From contig JAESUZ010001058.1 in assembly GCA_017311185.1 (NCBI GenBank), positions 372,001-436,000 on the forward strand: a stretch of 64,000 nt of DNA, in the 5' to 3' direction. A program made the position numbers and the translations under genes. The DNA comes from Proteles cristata cristata (taxonomy: Eukaryota > Chordata > Mammalia > Carnivora > Hyaenidae). Below are positions 23,030 to 33,733 of this stretch, piece by piece. The notes under the pieces were generated by a model. The model had not been told where the DNA came from, did no database searches, and saw only the letters and a program-made list of their open reading frames with translations. Within the stretch, counting starts at the first letter, position 1, and every line of letters begins with the position of its first letter.

Positions 23030-23515
23030 GTGACTTTGGGGCTCCAAGAGGTGTGGTCTTCCCCTTCTCTGCCCCTTTTAGTTCCATCATGAAACTTTGT
23101 AGTGTTCTCCTCTGACTCTAGGAATGGCCTCATAACTTGTTTTAGTCAATAGAAAGTAGTGAAATGATGGTGTACCAATTCCAAACCTAAACCTTAATAT
23201 AATTGCCTTGAGTGTCTCCACCCACTTTCTTGAGCCTTTACCATCACCCACCAAGCCCAAGCTAGCCTGTTGCAGGATGAAAGACAGGAGAAGAAGAGCT
23301 GAGTATTTGCAGTTGACCCAGCAAAGGTCATCCTAGATTAGCCAACAACCAGCTGACATCCAGGCATGTGAGTGTGTCCAGCCAAGACCAGAAGAGGTGG
23401 CTGGCTTACCAACAGCTGACCCTAGATACGTGAGCCATAAATGTTTAATTTTGCATGCCAGCGAAGTTTTGTGTTGTCACACTGCATCATTGTGCTAATA
23501 GATAACAGGCATACT
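23030..23515 (+). mobile_element. MLT1-type MaLR LTR
   Basis: Old ERVL-MaLR LTR remnant. It has 'cttgttttagtcaatagaaa' (conserved 'ctttggccaatg' region) and ends with 'tgtgctaatagataacagg', the typical MLT1 3' end. Solo LTR only; no internal proviral genes are seen. Confidence 0.75.
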
Positions 23516-23559
23516 TCCCTGTTGTGTCTTCATAAAAACAGAATACAGATTTGTGAATG

Positions 23560-23960
23560 AAATTATCATCATAGCAGCTAAACTCTTTTCATCCGTTTCT
23601 AATTTAATGCTGACAACTATCTTATGAAGTGGCCTCTTAAAAAATGAGGAAATTGAGACTCATAGAGGTTAAATTATTTGCCCATAATCACATGTGCTGT
23701 AAGTGTGTAAACCAGGACTTGAAGCAACTTGTTCCAACTCTGACCCAAATTTTTAAGCCCCAGTGCTATCTAAACACTGTATGATTGCATGGAAAGTCAC
23801 TGTCCTAAGAGTCTGGGTTCTATCCTAGTACTTTGTACTAAAGAGTTGGGTGAGACTGAACAAGTTATGATTTTTCATGTTATCAGTTTCTCAACTGTAA
23901 CAGGAGGAACACATTGATTTGTATTTTCCCCTATTCTAACAGTCTATTATTCTGTAAGAT
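23560..23960. mobile_element. two abutting MIR fragments (minus, then plus)
   Basis: About 23560-23790 is a minus MIR ('aaaaatgaggaaattgagac', 'aaattatttgcccataatc'). About 23800-23960 is a plus MIR piece ('gagtctgggttctatccta', 'atcagtttctcaactgtaa'). Confidence 0.7.
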
Positions 23961-24700
23961 TATGCGCCCAGTTCTCTAAGTGTAAGTCTCTTCTGCCTTG
24001 AATGGTAGAAGTATATCTTAGAGATTTTATGGTATTATTCCTAATACACTTTGGACACAAATCCACACTAGGATTCTGCTGTAATCTCCTTCATAGCCTG
24101 CTTGAAGTTAGATAACTGATTTGGAAACTCAAGAGTGAACACAGGTTCTGGAGTATTCTCAAGAGCCCAAAGCCATAGTTGTCTGATGGGTCTTGCTACC
24201 ATCATGACTCTCTTAAAGCTTATGACAAGCTGGGGAGTGTGGTGGTGGTGAATAGGCCATTGGGGGAGCAGTAGAGGTAGGCAATAAAAGGGCTGAGATA
24301 GCAAAACTTTATATATACATAAATATTGGTAACTAGCAATAGTAATAATAACCAAATTTATGAAATATGTACAATGAACTAGGTTCTTATGGCTGACCTG
24401 GAGATGCACCACACAGGCCACTCTTCAGGAAGGGCAGGCTATTTACCTGTAGGTGTGCCTTCTACACAGAGCTTCCAAGGTCATCCTCAGCCACCCAGTC
24501 CCCAGGCCTAAGCCACACATCAAATGACTGATCTATGAAGAAATCTAAAGGATTGGTCATCATGACCCAACTCAATAGCTCTGGAAGGCTATTGCAGCTC
24601 CAGAGTTTATACCTGGTTGGCTGAGGCTTTGTCAGACCTGCACCACAGTTTAACTTCTTCTTTGTCCAAATTGTACTCCCTAGTCTTTCCTTGCACAGGC
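23961..24700. other. unassigned non-coding stretch
   Basis: Contains a 117-codon minus-strand open frame (24068-24421) with no recognisable domain. No repeat family assigned. Confidence 0.45.
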
Positions 24701-24707
24701 AATAATC

Positions 24708-24816
24708 TTTTTTTTTTTCTCTTTCAAAGTAGGCTCCTCACCCAATATGGGGCTCAAACTCATGACCCCCATATTAAGAGTCACATGCTATGCTGGCTGA
24801 GCCATCCAGGAGCCCT
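24708..24816 (-). mobile_element. SINEC, short older copy
   Basis: Minus orientation. T-rich stretch, then 'aagtaggctcctcacccaat', 'ggggctcaaactcatgaccc' and head complement 'ctgagccatccaggagccc'. It lacks the long CT/GA tract. Confidence 0.88.
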
Positions 24817-24897
24817 CACAGGTGTTGCATTTCGTACTCTGCCTCGTTGTTTGCTTCCAAGACCCTGAGGAATTTATTATAAGAGTATGTGGTTATA

Positions 24898-25102
24898 TGG
24901 AACTCTTGGGTGGCTCAGTAGGCTGAGTGTCCAACTTTTGATTTTGGCTCAGGTTACAATCCCAGGGTCATACAGAGCCTACTTAAGATTCTTTTTTTTT
25001 TCTCTCTCTCTCTCTTTATCTCTGTCTCTCTGTCTCATGACCCTCTCTCTCCTCCTGCTCCTCTCCCCTGCTCTCTCTCTCTGAAAGAAAATAATTTAAT
25101 AA
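24898..25102 (+). mobile_element. SINEC with TSD
   Basis: Plus head 'aactcttgggtggctcagta', a long CT tract at about 25000-25082, then an A-rich tail. TSDs 'aagagtatgtggttata' (24881-24897) and 'aagagtctgtggttata' (25103-25119) differ at one base. The head is mutated, so the copy is of medium age. Confidence 0.93.
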
Positions 25103-25119
25103 AAGAGTCTGTGGTTATA

Positions 25120-25539
25120 GTAAGCACTGAGATCAATCCATTTACCTAATGAAAGTCCTGTTTTATTTTTTACAATAGAAATAAAGGAAAGGATAGATAA
25201 AGGAGGGAGGAAATTAACAGAAGTGATGCACTTCCCAAGATTTACAGCTTATTACCACAGGCCCCAAGAAAATAGAATTTGTGATACTTTTGGACCATTA
25301 TAGAAGTAGTAGTCAGTGGTCAACTGAACACCAGCCTAGATGAGGAAGAGAGAGAGAAACTTCTCTCCATTCTCATATTGCTAACAGTCTTTCAGGTTCT
25401 AACAGGAGTGGAAGAAATAGGGCAATAAAGGAGATACTCAGGACAAGTGAGAACATGAATCTCAGCAAGGTCTACGTGGGTTTCCAGAAGTTCCTCTGTT
25501 CTTTGCACTCTTTAAATTTATGACACCATTTTTATAAGA
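25120..25539. other. unassigned non-coding stretch
   Basis: No gene or repeat recognised. Confidence 0.4.
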
Positions 25540-26190
25540 AATAATAATAAGGAATGCATATTGATCTTTTACTATGTGGCAAGCAAATGTGCTAAGAGCT
25601 ATACAGTATTAAATCAGTGATTACTCACAACAACCCTAGGATAGTGAGGTAGGAATTATTTTTCAACAACTACTCACTCTGCCTTTTTCTTTCTGTGGAG
25701 GAAAGTATAATTACCCGTCCCCTCAGAGTTGAACTTGACCAATGACTTGTCTGACAATTGAAATATGAATGTCTGCAAGCAGGGGTCTAACTGAAATTGT
25801 TAAATGGCTTGGCTCATCCTCTTGTGTTCCTGACATCCCCTTCAGAGAACCACTTCTCTTTCAGCCTGGCACCTGTGGAATCAATCTAAACCCAACTATC
25901 AGCCTAGAAGAGAGATGCACCATTGACCTACAAACTCCTGAGAGAGAAAAAAAAAATTCAATGTTATAAGCCACAGAGATTTGGGGAGAGCTATTTGTTA
26001 TACACCAAATTGTAGTAAAAGATAACCAATATAGACAAGTTCTATACTTATTTCCATTTTCAGATGAGGAAATTTAGGTACAGAGAAGCTAAATGACTTG
26101 ACGAAGGTCACATAGCTAAATTAGTGAAGAAGCTGGAATTTAAACCAAGCAGTAAAACTCTAAAAAGCAGTGTCCTTAAGTCCTGCTTTA
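25540..26190 (-). mobile_element. MIR split by an MLT1 LTR
   Basis: Left half about 25540-25660 ('actatgtggcaagcaaatg', 'actcacaacaaccctagga'). Right half about 26040-26190 ('ttttcagatgaggaaattta', 'gaaggtcacatagctaaa'). Both are in minus orientation and collinear, so the intervening LTR inserted into an existing MIR. Confidence 0.85.
25661..26039 (+). mobile_element. MLT1-type MaLR LTR inside a MIR
   Basis: Near the right end it shows 'ttataagccacagagatttg' and 'tttgttatacaccaaat', the conserved 3' end of MLT1 LTRs ('aagccactgagatttggggg'). 'gaccaatgacttgtctgac' fits the 5' region. Solo LTR. Confidence 0.8.
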
Positions 26191-26254
26191 TATTATATAT
26201 TCAGTGTTTGAGATAAACATTGTAATTTCATTTTATGTGAAGTGCATAACTTCT

Positions 26255-26893
26255 TTTTTTTTTTCTTGGTTGTCAAATTGTTCTTTACTGAAATATTTTC
26301 TTTTATAGTTCCTAACTAGCTGGGTATTCCACTGCACCACTATTGCTGTTATCTATGATATCATGAGGGTGGAGGCCATCAACATTGCAGCCCACAGATT
26401 GGGAAGTCCTTAGGATCTTTTTAATGGCTCCAGAGAGTTCTCTGGATAAAGATTGATGCTACATCTCTCAGTCAATATTGACAGTCTCATTAAAAGTGAT
26501 ATTTCCACTGTGCTTCATGTTTTTCTGTTTCTTTCTGTCTGTTGGTGGTTCCTTATGGGCTTTGATTATCAGGGCAGAGGCAGAAAGTACCACTTCATTT
26601 GCTATCTGTTCTGAATGGTTGATTTCACTGTGATCCTCAGACCCTTCCAATCACCTTGTGATATCATCACCAACCCTTTTTTTTTGGAGACACCCAGGGG
26701 ACAATTCTTCAGGGCCAAGGCAAAGAAGAAACCCACCAACTTCCCCACTGGTGCACCTCACATATATGATTTTAAACTCATTAGGGTCAAACTTAGGCAG
26801 CCTTGTGGAGGTGGCTGGTGAATAAACCTGGATTCAGGATGACCAAAGACAGTTGCACCTTCACCTCTTCCAAGCTGGAAGCCAAAGGAAGCT
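26255..26893 (-). pseudogene. RPL12P: processed pseudogene of ribosomal protein L12 (uL11)
   Basis: RPL12 is the 60S protein (165 aa in mammals) at the base of the ribosomal stalk. This minus-strand copy is intronless and spans the whole transcript: 5' leader (about 26804-26893), coding remnant (26312-26803), short 3' UTR and a poly-A at about 26255-26265. TSDs 'gaagtgcataacttct' (26239-26254) and 'gaagtatataacttct' (26894-26909) show L1-mediated retrotransposition. Recognisable protein blocks include [20 protein letters not shown] and KHSGNITF (about residues 75-106), then [13 protein letters not shown] and HPHDIID, down to the original stop (26312-26314). It is dead: the start codon reads AGG (26801-26803), the first third holds indels, and in-frame TGA and TAG lie at 26468-26470 and 26459-26461. 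The polyadenylation signal has become AGTAAA. The parental gene is elsewhere. An expressed peptide is very unlikely; identification is firm, from both protein blocks and UTR layout. Confidence 0.96.
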
Positions 26894-26909
26894 GAAGTAT
26901 ATAACTTCT

Positions 26910-27959
26910 GTGTGTTCAGAGATCTTTGAATTCCATCTCAAACCAAAATTCATTTATTTTATTTCCTAGGCCTTTTTAAGCATTCTTAAATGGTCAATGG
27001 CTATAAATGAGCCAGCATTTAATATATGATTAGTGTGAATATTGTAATCAAAGAAATGACACCAAAATGTTCAATTACTGGTTCAGGAAATATGCACATT
27101 ATTTCCATTTTCATGAGATAATGAGTTATTATGTAAAACACATGATTTTCTTATCAATGGAAAACTCAGGGCAACTCCAACTCTAAGAGCAATGAGAAAC
27201 AGGTTAGAACAAGCATATCTCTAAGCCTGTGTGCTTTAAGAAACTTAAGCCTTAAAAAGAAATATAAATGAGGAACTGTAACTTGCATTTAATTAAGCCT
27301 TTCAATTAAGTAATTAATTATATATTTCTTTTTAATTTTCAAAAGTAGCAATCACAAAAACATTTCTTCCTGTTATTTCACACTTACAATCAAACTTTTC
27401 CTGTACGATACTAAAATGTATACAGTTTAGTCAAATGGTTACTGTGAACCCCCCCTCCTTTTCTTCATTTATTGAATTTAGACTTCAAGAAATTCTTGAA
27501 ACTTCCTGGGGAATTGCAAGACCCCAACAGAACTTCCATGCACACCCTTCCTCAGGACAATTCCATCCATCATCCCCTGCCACTGTGGCTGCTTTCACAG
27601 CCCTTACAGAAGATAAACTTGTGACCCAGGCTGGGAAGTTAGGACTGACTCATGCTGAGAAGTTGAGCAGTATAAAGGGCATCTGGTACTTAAAATTTAT
27701 TCCTTCAGACTTCCCACTGCCCTTACCAGAAGCTTACTGCCACAGAACAGCAGGCTCTTTCAATTCAAACCATTTATACACCTAGCTGGAGATGCAGAAC
27801 TATAAAAGTTCCAAACCATTAGTTTAGATTCTTTCCAGACCTCTTCAGAAGGTCTGCCCTAAAGACAGTGACATGCAATAAATGACCTCAAAGGTATCAT
27901 GCCACAAAATACTTACTGGAAACATGACCTAGGATGGGAGAGGAATAACAAAGAAAAGC
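26910..27959. other. unassigned non-coding stretch
   Basis: No gene. A 116-codon plus-strand open frame (27435-27785) shows no family features. AT-rich runs occur near 27300-27345. Confidence 0.45.
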
Positions 27960-28070
27960 ATTTTAAGATTCTGCCTCTAATTCTCTGACAGGCAATTTAC
28001 CTCTTTTAGCCTACAAGTGCCATGAACAAAATGGCAGTATTAATACTATTCATTCCCCCTTACCTCCATA
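27960..28070 (+). mobile_element. MIR fragment
   Basis: Weak match: 'ggcaatttacctcttttagc' corresponds to the MIR 'caagttacttaacctctc' block, followed by 'aaaatggcagtattaatac'. Confidence 0.5.
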
Positions 28071-28534
28071 ATGGATGAACAAATTGTCCTATTGTGGCTC
28101 TCCAGAGGGTCTCCCTTCATGACTTCCAAAAGGTATCTGAAAAGATAAGAATACATGTTACAGCTACAAAGTAGAACAAAATGTCCGCCAGTTTTATATA
28201 CTCAGTATGAGGTCTGTAGTAAGCCCACTCTGCACTATGCATGATGGGAAATGTATAATAACGATGAAGCCTTCATCTCTCCTTTCAAGATGCCCATGAA
28301 GCAGGTATTCATTCCACAAATAACTGTGAGCCACAAGCTCAAGATGTGTCCCAGTTCCCAAGGAAGACTATGGGGGCAAATCAATCATGTACCCAATTTC
28401 AAGGACTTTGCAGACTACAAAGGGAGAGAAAACTGACACTAATTCTAGTACAAAGCAGCAAGTTACATATGCCTAAAAGAGACCCAGATAACGGACAATG
28501 GGGGCTTAAGAAGATAAGAAATTACTTAGAAGTA
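28071..28534. other. unassigned non-coding stretch
   Basis: No gene or repeat recognised. Confidence 0.4.
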
Positions 28535-29110
28535 AGGGGGTGGATTGAGGAGGAACTCTCCACTGAGGAAGTTTTGAGGTGGATCTTTGAAGACAGGATT
28601 TGGATGTATGCAAAGGAAGGGAAGGCACTCTAAATAGAAGAGAATTTTATTCAGATGAGTGGAGGACACAGAGTGGGAGTTTATGGAAATAACAGTACCC
28701 TTGGATTCAACTGTAGAAAACATGGTTAGCACTAATGGTAAATAAGATGGAAAAAAGTTAAGTTGAGAGGAAATTTCAAAGGGCCAGGACTATGAGGCTC
28801 AGGAAGCTGGCACTTATTCAAAATCTCTTCTGCTGAGTTCTGGGTGTTGTGAAGACAGAATGGGCAATGATCCAAAATACTCTCCTATGTGACCAGAACT
28901 GCCTGCTTTTATCTAGTTGACATGCTGGAGTTTCTGGATAAGATTTCATTTAGGGGACCACAGATGAAACCACCGCTGTCAGCAAATTGAAACTGTGTAA
29001 GGTTTTTAAGGTCAGGTGAGTCAGAAGATCAGATGTCAAAAAATGAATCTGATGGTAGCACTGTGTATGCAGAATTACAGGGAGGAGAGTGTAAATATGG
29101 GAGGATGAAT
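28535..29110 (-). mobile_element. L2-like fragment
   Basis: Reverse complement of L2-type sequence: 'gaggtggatctttgaagaca' and 'tatgcaaaggaagggaagg' early, 'ggtttttaaggtcaggtgag' later. Strongly diverged; limits are approximate. Confidence 0.5.
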
Positions 29111-29859
29111 TAAGAGATTCTTACAACATGCCCAGGTAAAGGACTGACACTGCAGTCAAGCACGGTGGTGTGGGAGAAGAGACTGGACACTTAAAGAGCA
29201 CAAAGAGGTCAACTTTCTGGACCTTAAAAGCAAGTGAAATACACAGAGAAGTCAAGAGTTGGGGCCTGAAATATGGGGTGCTGTCACTAGAAATAAAAAG
29301 CACAGAACACAAGATAAGTTTGGAAAATGAGAAGCCAAGTTCAGTTTGGGAAATATCACATTTAAGGTTCTGGCAAGATTTCCAGAAGGCAAATAGCTTG
29401 TGGGAATGTCTTTCAGGCTGTGGGGGAGAAAAATCTAACTGGATAAACACATACATAAGAGATGAACACATTAAACAGTTAATCATATACGGGGTGGGGG
29501 TGGGTATTTATATGATGATGTTAAGAAGCGCATTACATACCAGACTCCATTTATCTATTTGCTTCCCTGGTTTATCTTCATGACCCCCAAATATGTCAGG
29601 TGAACAGGATTTGATCCCAGACCCTCTATTCTTCCTTTTCTCCATTCTACTCAGAGCTTCATTTACTATCAACTTTAAAAATCGTCATTGCATATATTTC
29701 CAGCCTCAGAGCTCCAACTGCCTGCTAGAGGTGATCTCCTAGCTTGGGCATCCCAACCCAATCAAAGCAAAGATGTATTCAATTATTTATCTCCTCTTTA
29801 ACTGGTACTTACTCCCAGTGTTTCCTATTTCTTTAAACAGACACTTGAATCTGAGGACT
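29111..29859. other. unassigned stretch, possibly further L2-like relic
   Basis: Parts may extend the neighbouring L2-like segment. A weak MIR-like piece lies near 29515-29640. No gene: the 137-codon frame at 29170-29583 has no protein features. Confidence 0.4.
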
Positions 29860-30235
29860 CAGACCTCCCCCTCCCTCATAATGTCTAGAATGGACTTTTC
29901 CAGCATGTTGTTCTCTGCTCAAAAGTCTTGGAGAACTCTTCAAGGTGAACAAAATCAAAACTAAGCTTCTCAACCCAAATTTCAAAGCCATCCATGGACC
30001 CACCCCAAATTGCCTTTCCAACCACAGTTCCCACTGCCTCTCTGCGCAAGCCTGCTCTGAAGAGACCATCCTGTACCTGACCTTCAAGCATGCCCACCTT
30101 GATTCCTTCCCACCTTCTCAAATGTGTTGGCATTCCTTCCTTCTGCCAGAGTTCATTTCTCCCACGCCATTCTTCATCTAATATGTACCCATCCTTCAAG
30201 CCTTGTCTAAACTCCTTCCTTGTCCATTCCAGGCT
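29860..30235 (+). mobile_element. L2 3' region
   Basis: Plus-orientation LINE-2: 'aaagccatccatggacccac' corresponds to 'aaggccctccacgatctgg', then 'ttcaagccttgtctaaact' and 'ccttccttgtccattcc'. Old and non-coding. Confidence 0.65.
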
Positions 30236-30605
30236 GGAGGAGATGCTTCCTCTACACTCACTAAACAAACAAAATGGTGTTTTCCTATATATTTCTTCAT
30301 GTGTGATATGGAGTTATAGCAGTACTTACAGGATTGTTTTAAAAATTAAAAAGTTCTCGATAAAGAATTATTATTATCAGAATATAAGTGGAATAAGATA
30401 TAGTCTTATTATAGTCTTGTATAGTCTTATAGACCTCAAGAGCTCAAAATCCAATGGGAAAACAATGGATTGGGGAGTTGACAATTCTTCACTATCTCAT
30501 CTGTTTTTTTCTAGAATGTAAGGCATGCATCTTCTATATAATTGGAGGCCTTGGACAAAGTAAGTTTAATATTTTATTGAATAACTCTTTGGAAAGTTTC
30601 TCTCT

Positions 30606-30607
<2 letters not shown>

Positions 30608-30651
<44 letters not shown>
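30608..30651. repeat. (TC)22 microsatellite
   Basis: Uninterrupted TC run of 44 bp. Confidence 0.98.
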
Positions 30652-30656
<5 letters not shown>

Positions 30657-30833
30657 TTTTTACTTCTTCTAGGAGACCCTGTACTAAATAATTCTATTTT
30701 CACAAAATTAACATCTTAATTCCAACAGTCAGAGATTTTTATCCATCTGTTTACATTTTAAAAAACAGTATTAATAGCCCAATATTTAACATCTTCAAGT
30801 GATGGGTTGTCATGTCTATGTGCCTGCATATCA

Positions 30834-30835
<2 letters not shown>

Positions 30836-30864
<29 letters not shown>
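30836..30864. repeat. (CA)14 microsatellite
   Basis: Uninterrupted CA run of about 29 bp. Confidence 0.98.
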
Positions 30865-30866
<2 letters not shown>

Positions 30867-30924
30867 TGATGTTCAATGCATATATACTCAAAGACCTGAC
30901 AAAGGCACTGAAACTGAAGGAAAG

Positions 30925-30988
30925 AAGGAAGGAAGGAAGGAAGGAAGGAAGGAAGGAAGGAAGGAAGGAAGGAAGGAAGGAAGGAAGG
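30925..30988. repeat. (AAGG)16 microsatellite
   Basis: Sixteen uninterrupted AAGG units. The register GGAA is the ETS-factor core. The pure array is expected to be length-polymorphic. Confidence 0.98.
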
Positions 30989-31094
30989 GAATGCCAGTCT
31001 CAGCTCCACCTCTAGAAAAGGAATTGAATATATTAATTACCCTAGCCAAGCCTCACTCTACTCATTTGTAGAATATTAGATTGTGGCTCCCAGT

Positions 31095-31230
31095 TCTGGT
31101 TAATCATAGATGTCCAGTGAGGGAGATTTGTAAAAATTCATGTTCCTGGATTCCAATTTGGACCTACAGAATCAGAACTTCCAGGAGAGGAGCCTGGAAA
31201 TCTGCTCCTTAAAAAATCATTCCTGGTGAT
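31095..31230 (+). mobile_element. MER5A-like hAT element
   Basis: 'tggacctacagaatcagaac' followed by 'cctggaaatctgctcctta' matches the middle of the short MER5A-type element. Confidence 0.65.
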
Positions 31231-32124
31231 CATGATAGTCGATCAAATTCGGGAATTCCTTTCTCAGTTCTGATTCTTATCACATTAAAGACATATTCCT
31301 CTCCAAAGAGCCTCTGACAACCTGGAGTTAGGGATCAGGAGCAGAAGGAGCATAACAGTTTTAAGACAGAAGCTAAAATAATGGATGGAGTCTCCTCCTT
31401 CCCAGCTCCCTCCTTTCCACACTTTCCTTTCACTTCCCAGCTGTGGTTTCCAATCAACACAAATGTTTCAGCCACTTATGATTCTTTCACAAAATGCCTA
31501 AAAGCAAAGAAAACACTTTGATTATTTTGATACCTCTTAAGGACTTAAAGCCAGCTTTGAACATGTAACACAAAATCTCCCTCATGAGATAATATTGTTG
31601 CAGTTGGTGAATTTGATTTGAATGAGATGAATATCTTTAATTGTTTCACTTACTCAACTGTGTTATTTTAAAATTTTGTTGAGTCTTCCCTGTTTACAGA
31701 AAGATACATTTAAGGAATTATGCTCAGCTTTACTGGCTTTGTTGGAACCTCTTCTATAAAATGCCACTTTCCTAGGGCTGTCACTCAATCAGCTTAAGAG
31801 GAAACTTCTTCCAACTCTCCCAGGGGATCACCAGTGCTCTGCTTTGCAAAATCTAGAGTGCAAGTTTTTCTAGAAGAGAAAAGCACCTACAAGAGCTTCA
31901 TAGGCAGAAAAGTTTCCAAACTCTGAGTTAATATCCAGGAAATGTGTTCACTAAACATGACCATGTGCCCTGACCCCATATCATATGACTGGGTTCCTAT
32001 TTACAAACAAACAAAATCACCCAAATGCTCTGAAACTACCTTTTAAGAAGATGTTGTGCTTCTTTCTCCTGGTTTGTAACATAGGAAACCTGATCCTAAG
32101 GAACCCTATTTTCTGGTTAAAGTC
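31231..32124. other. unassigned non-coding stretch
   Basis: No gene or repeat recognised. Confidence 0.4.
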
Positions 32125-32221
32125 TCTCTGCCTCTGGAATCTGACTGCCTGTCTTCATCTTTTGCTGGCTACATGAACTTAGGCAAGGAACTCATGCTTT
32201 ATGTATCTCAGTTTATCTACT

Positions 32222-32253
<32 letters not shown>

Positions 32254-32370
32254 TAGTAATACAAACCTAAGAGGTTTCTGTGAAGTTCAAATTAGATGTA
32301 TATAAAAGCCTGAAAAGAAATCCTGCCATACAGTCAACACTCGATGAGTGCTAGCTATTTATTATTTCTT
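32125..32370 (+). mobile_element. MIR containing an (AAT)n microsatellite
   Basis: MIR in plus orientation: 'tctggaatctgactgcctg', 'tgtatctcagtttatctac', then 'cctgccatacagtcaacact' at the 3' end. A pure AAT array (32224-32253) occupies the position of the MIR 'ggataataatag' segment. Confidence 0.85.
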
Positions 32371-33697
32371 CTTGTAGGACTTTAGCATTTGAGGCAAAAT
32401 CAAATGTAATAAGAGTAATAAGAGTTCCTATTATCCATCTGTCCCATCACTTCAGCAGAGGCCCATTGTCTTCTCAAATCGTTTGGCTTTGTCTATACTA
32501 AGAAGCTTGTTCAACTAGGTTAAAAACTGCTTAGGTCAATAGATGCTTCTGTTTCTTCCTTGAAGACAGACCTGAAAGAGCTCCTTTGGAGGACTGTGAC
32601 TCTTAATTGAAGGACATGATTTTGCTCTCTTTCGTTGGTGTCAAAGAGATACCACTAGCAGGTTCCATGTACTCCATTCCCATTTGCCATTGTGAAGCCA
32701 TTGCTAATAACTCTCGTGCACCAAACAACATCAGAACACCATTGCTTCAGCCTGTCAGTACTACTGCCATTCTGGAGGTAAGGGATGTACAATCCAACCT
32801 CAGTTGACCTCAGTGGTTAACATCTGGTAGACACCCAACAAATACTTGAGTAATTAAAATCTACCCTCCAAATCTTCCCCACTGAGGCATTCAGACTGTA
32901 GCATCGTACTCCAAAAAACTATCAATCTAGCTAAGATTGTCCTGCAAAGGGCAAAAGAGGTGGATAGGAAGGAAGAGTTGGGGTTGTAAATATTTTGCCA
33001 TGAAAAGCCAAGGATTATTATATCTACTGGAGGGAAGAATATGAGTATGAAGTAGTGGGCATTTAAATAGAATCCCATCTGTTCTATCCCTAGATTCAAA
33101 TTTGTATTTGAAATGGATGAGAAAGCACAAAACTTTACACTATTTCCAGGAAAATGACAAAAGAAATACCCAGGACTCTAGATGAGTTACTTGACAAAGA
33201 AGGCTGACAAGTCAAATGGTCAGGTACAGTTAAACAGGCAAGGGGTTCCCTGCACCAGAAAGCCTTAAACAACATCAGCTCTTTGGCCATGGGAGTTGTG
33301 TGCTCATTTCCTACTGAGCAAAATGGTTCTGTGTTCAAAAAAGGAAATGGAAAACCAAATCACGAGGAGAGCAATTTGCTGGCAACGTTTCCAGAAGGAA
33401 AGAAACTAATCACTAAGATGACAAAACTTAAAATTTCATTGATTTAAACTGTGGGGTGTTGAGAGTAGAGCAATGTTTACTAAAACATGATTTGGAAAGA
33501 TGAACTTGATTTATTTCAGAAACATGTACAATTAAACTAAGACTGTAAGTTAATTTCCCTCAAGTGTTGCATAATGTTCAAAGTATGTGGCAAAGAGTTA
33601 GCTCTTTATGGAGTTTTATTACATCCTGTTCATTGGTTCACTAAAAACTCAGCCTGCTTGCAAACCTAATATCATGGTTAGAATTCTGATATTTAGA

Positions 33698-33733
33698 AAT
33701 GTAATGAACCTTTAATATGTAGTTCATTACATT
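33698..33733. repeat. short perfect inverted repeat
   Basis: Arms 'aatgtaatgaac' (33698-33709) and 'gttcattacatt' (33722-33733) around a 12-nt spacer. The arms are exact. Confidence 0.9.

Noticed and set aside
24068..24421. 117-codon minus frame
   Set aside because: No recognised family. No poly-A, TSD or intron structure suggests a retrocopy or exon.
29170..29583. 137-codon plus frame
   Set aside because: Overlaps a minus frame of similar length and L2-like relic DNA; no protein features.
30090..30521. 143-codon plus frame
   Set aside because: Its first part is L2 3' sequence, and the rest is AT-rich DNA without family features.
30608..30988. CRISPR-like repeat array
   Set aside because: These are simple microsatellites without spacers, in a mammalian genome.
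30799..31071. Frames encoding Thr-His and Lys-Glu-Gly-Arg repeats
   Set aside because: Direct translations of the CA and AAGG microsatellites.
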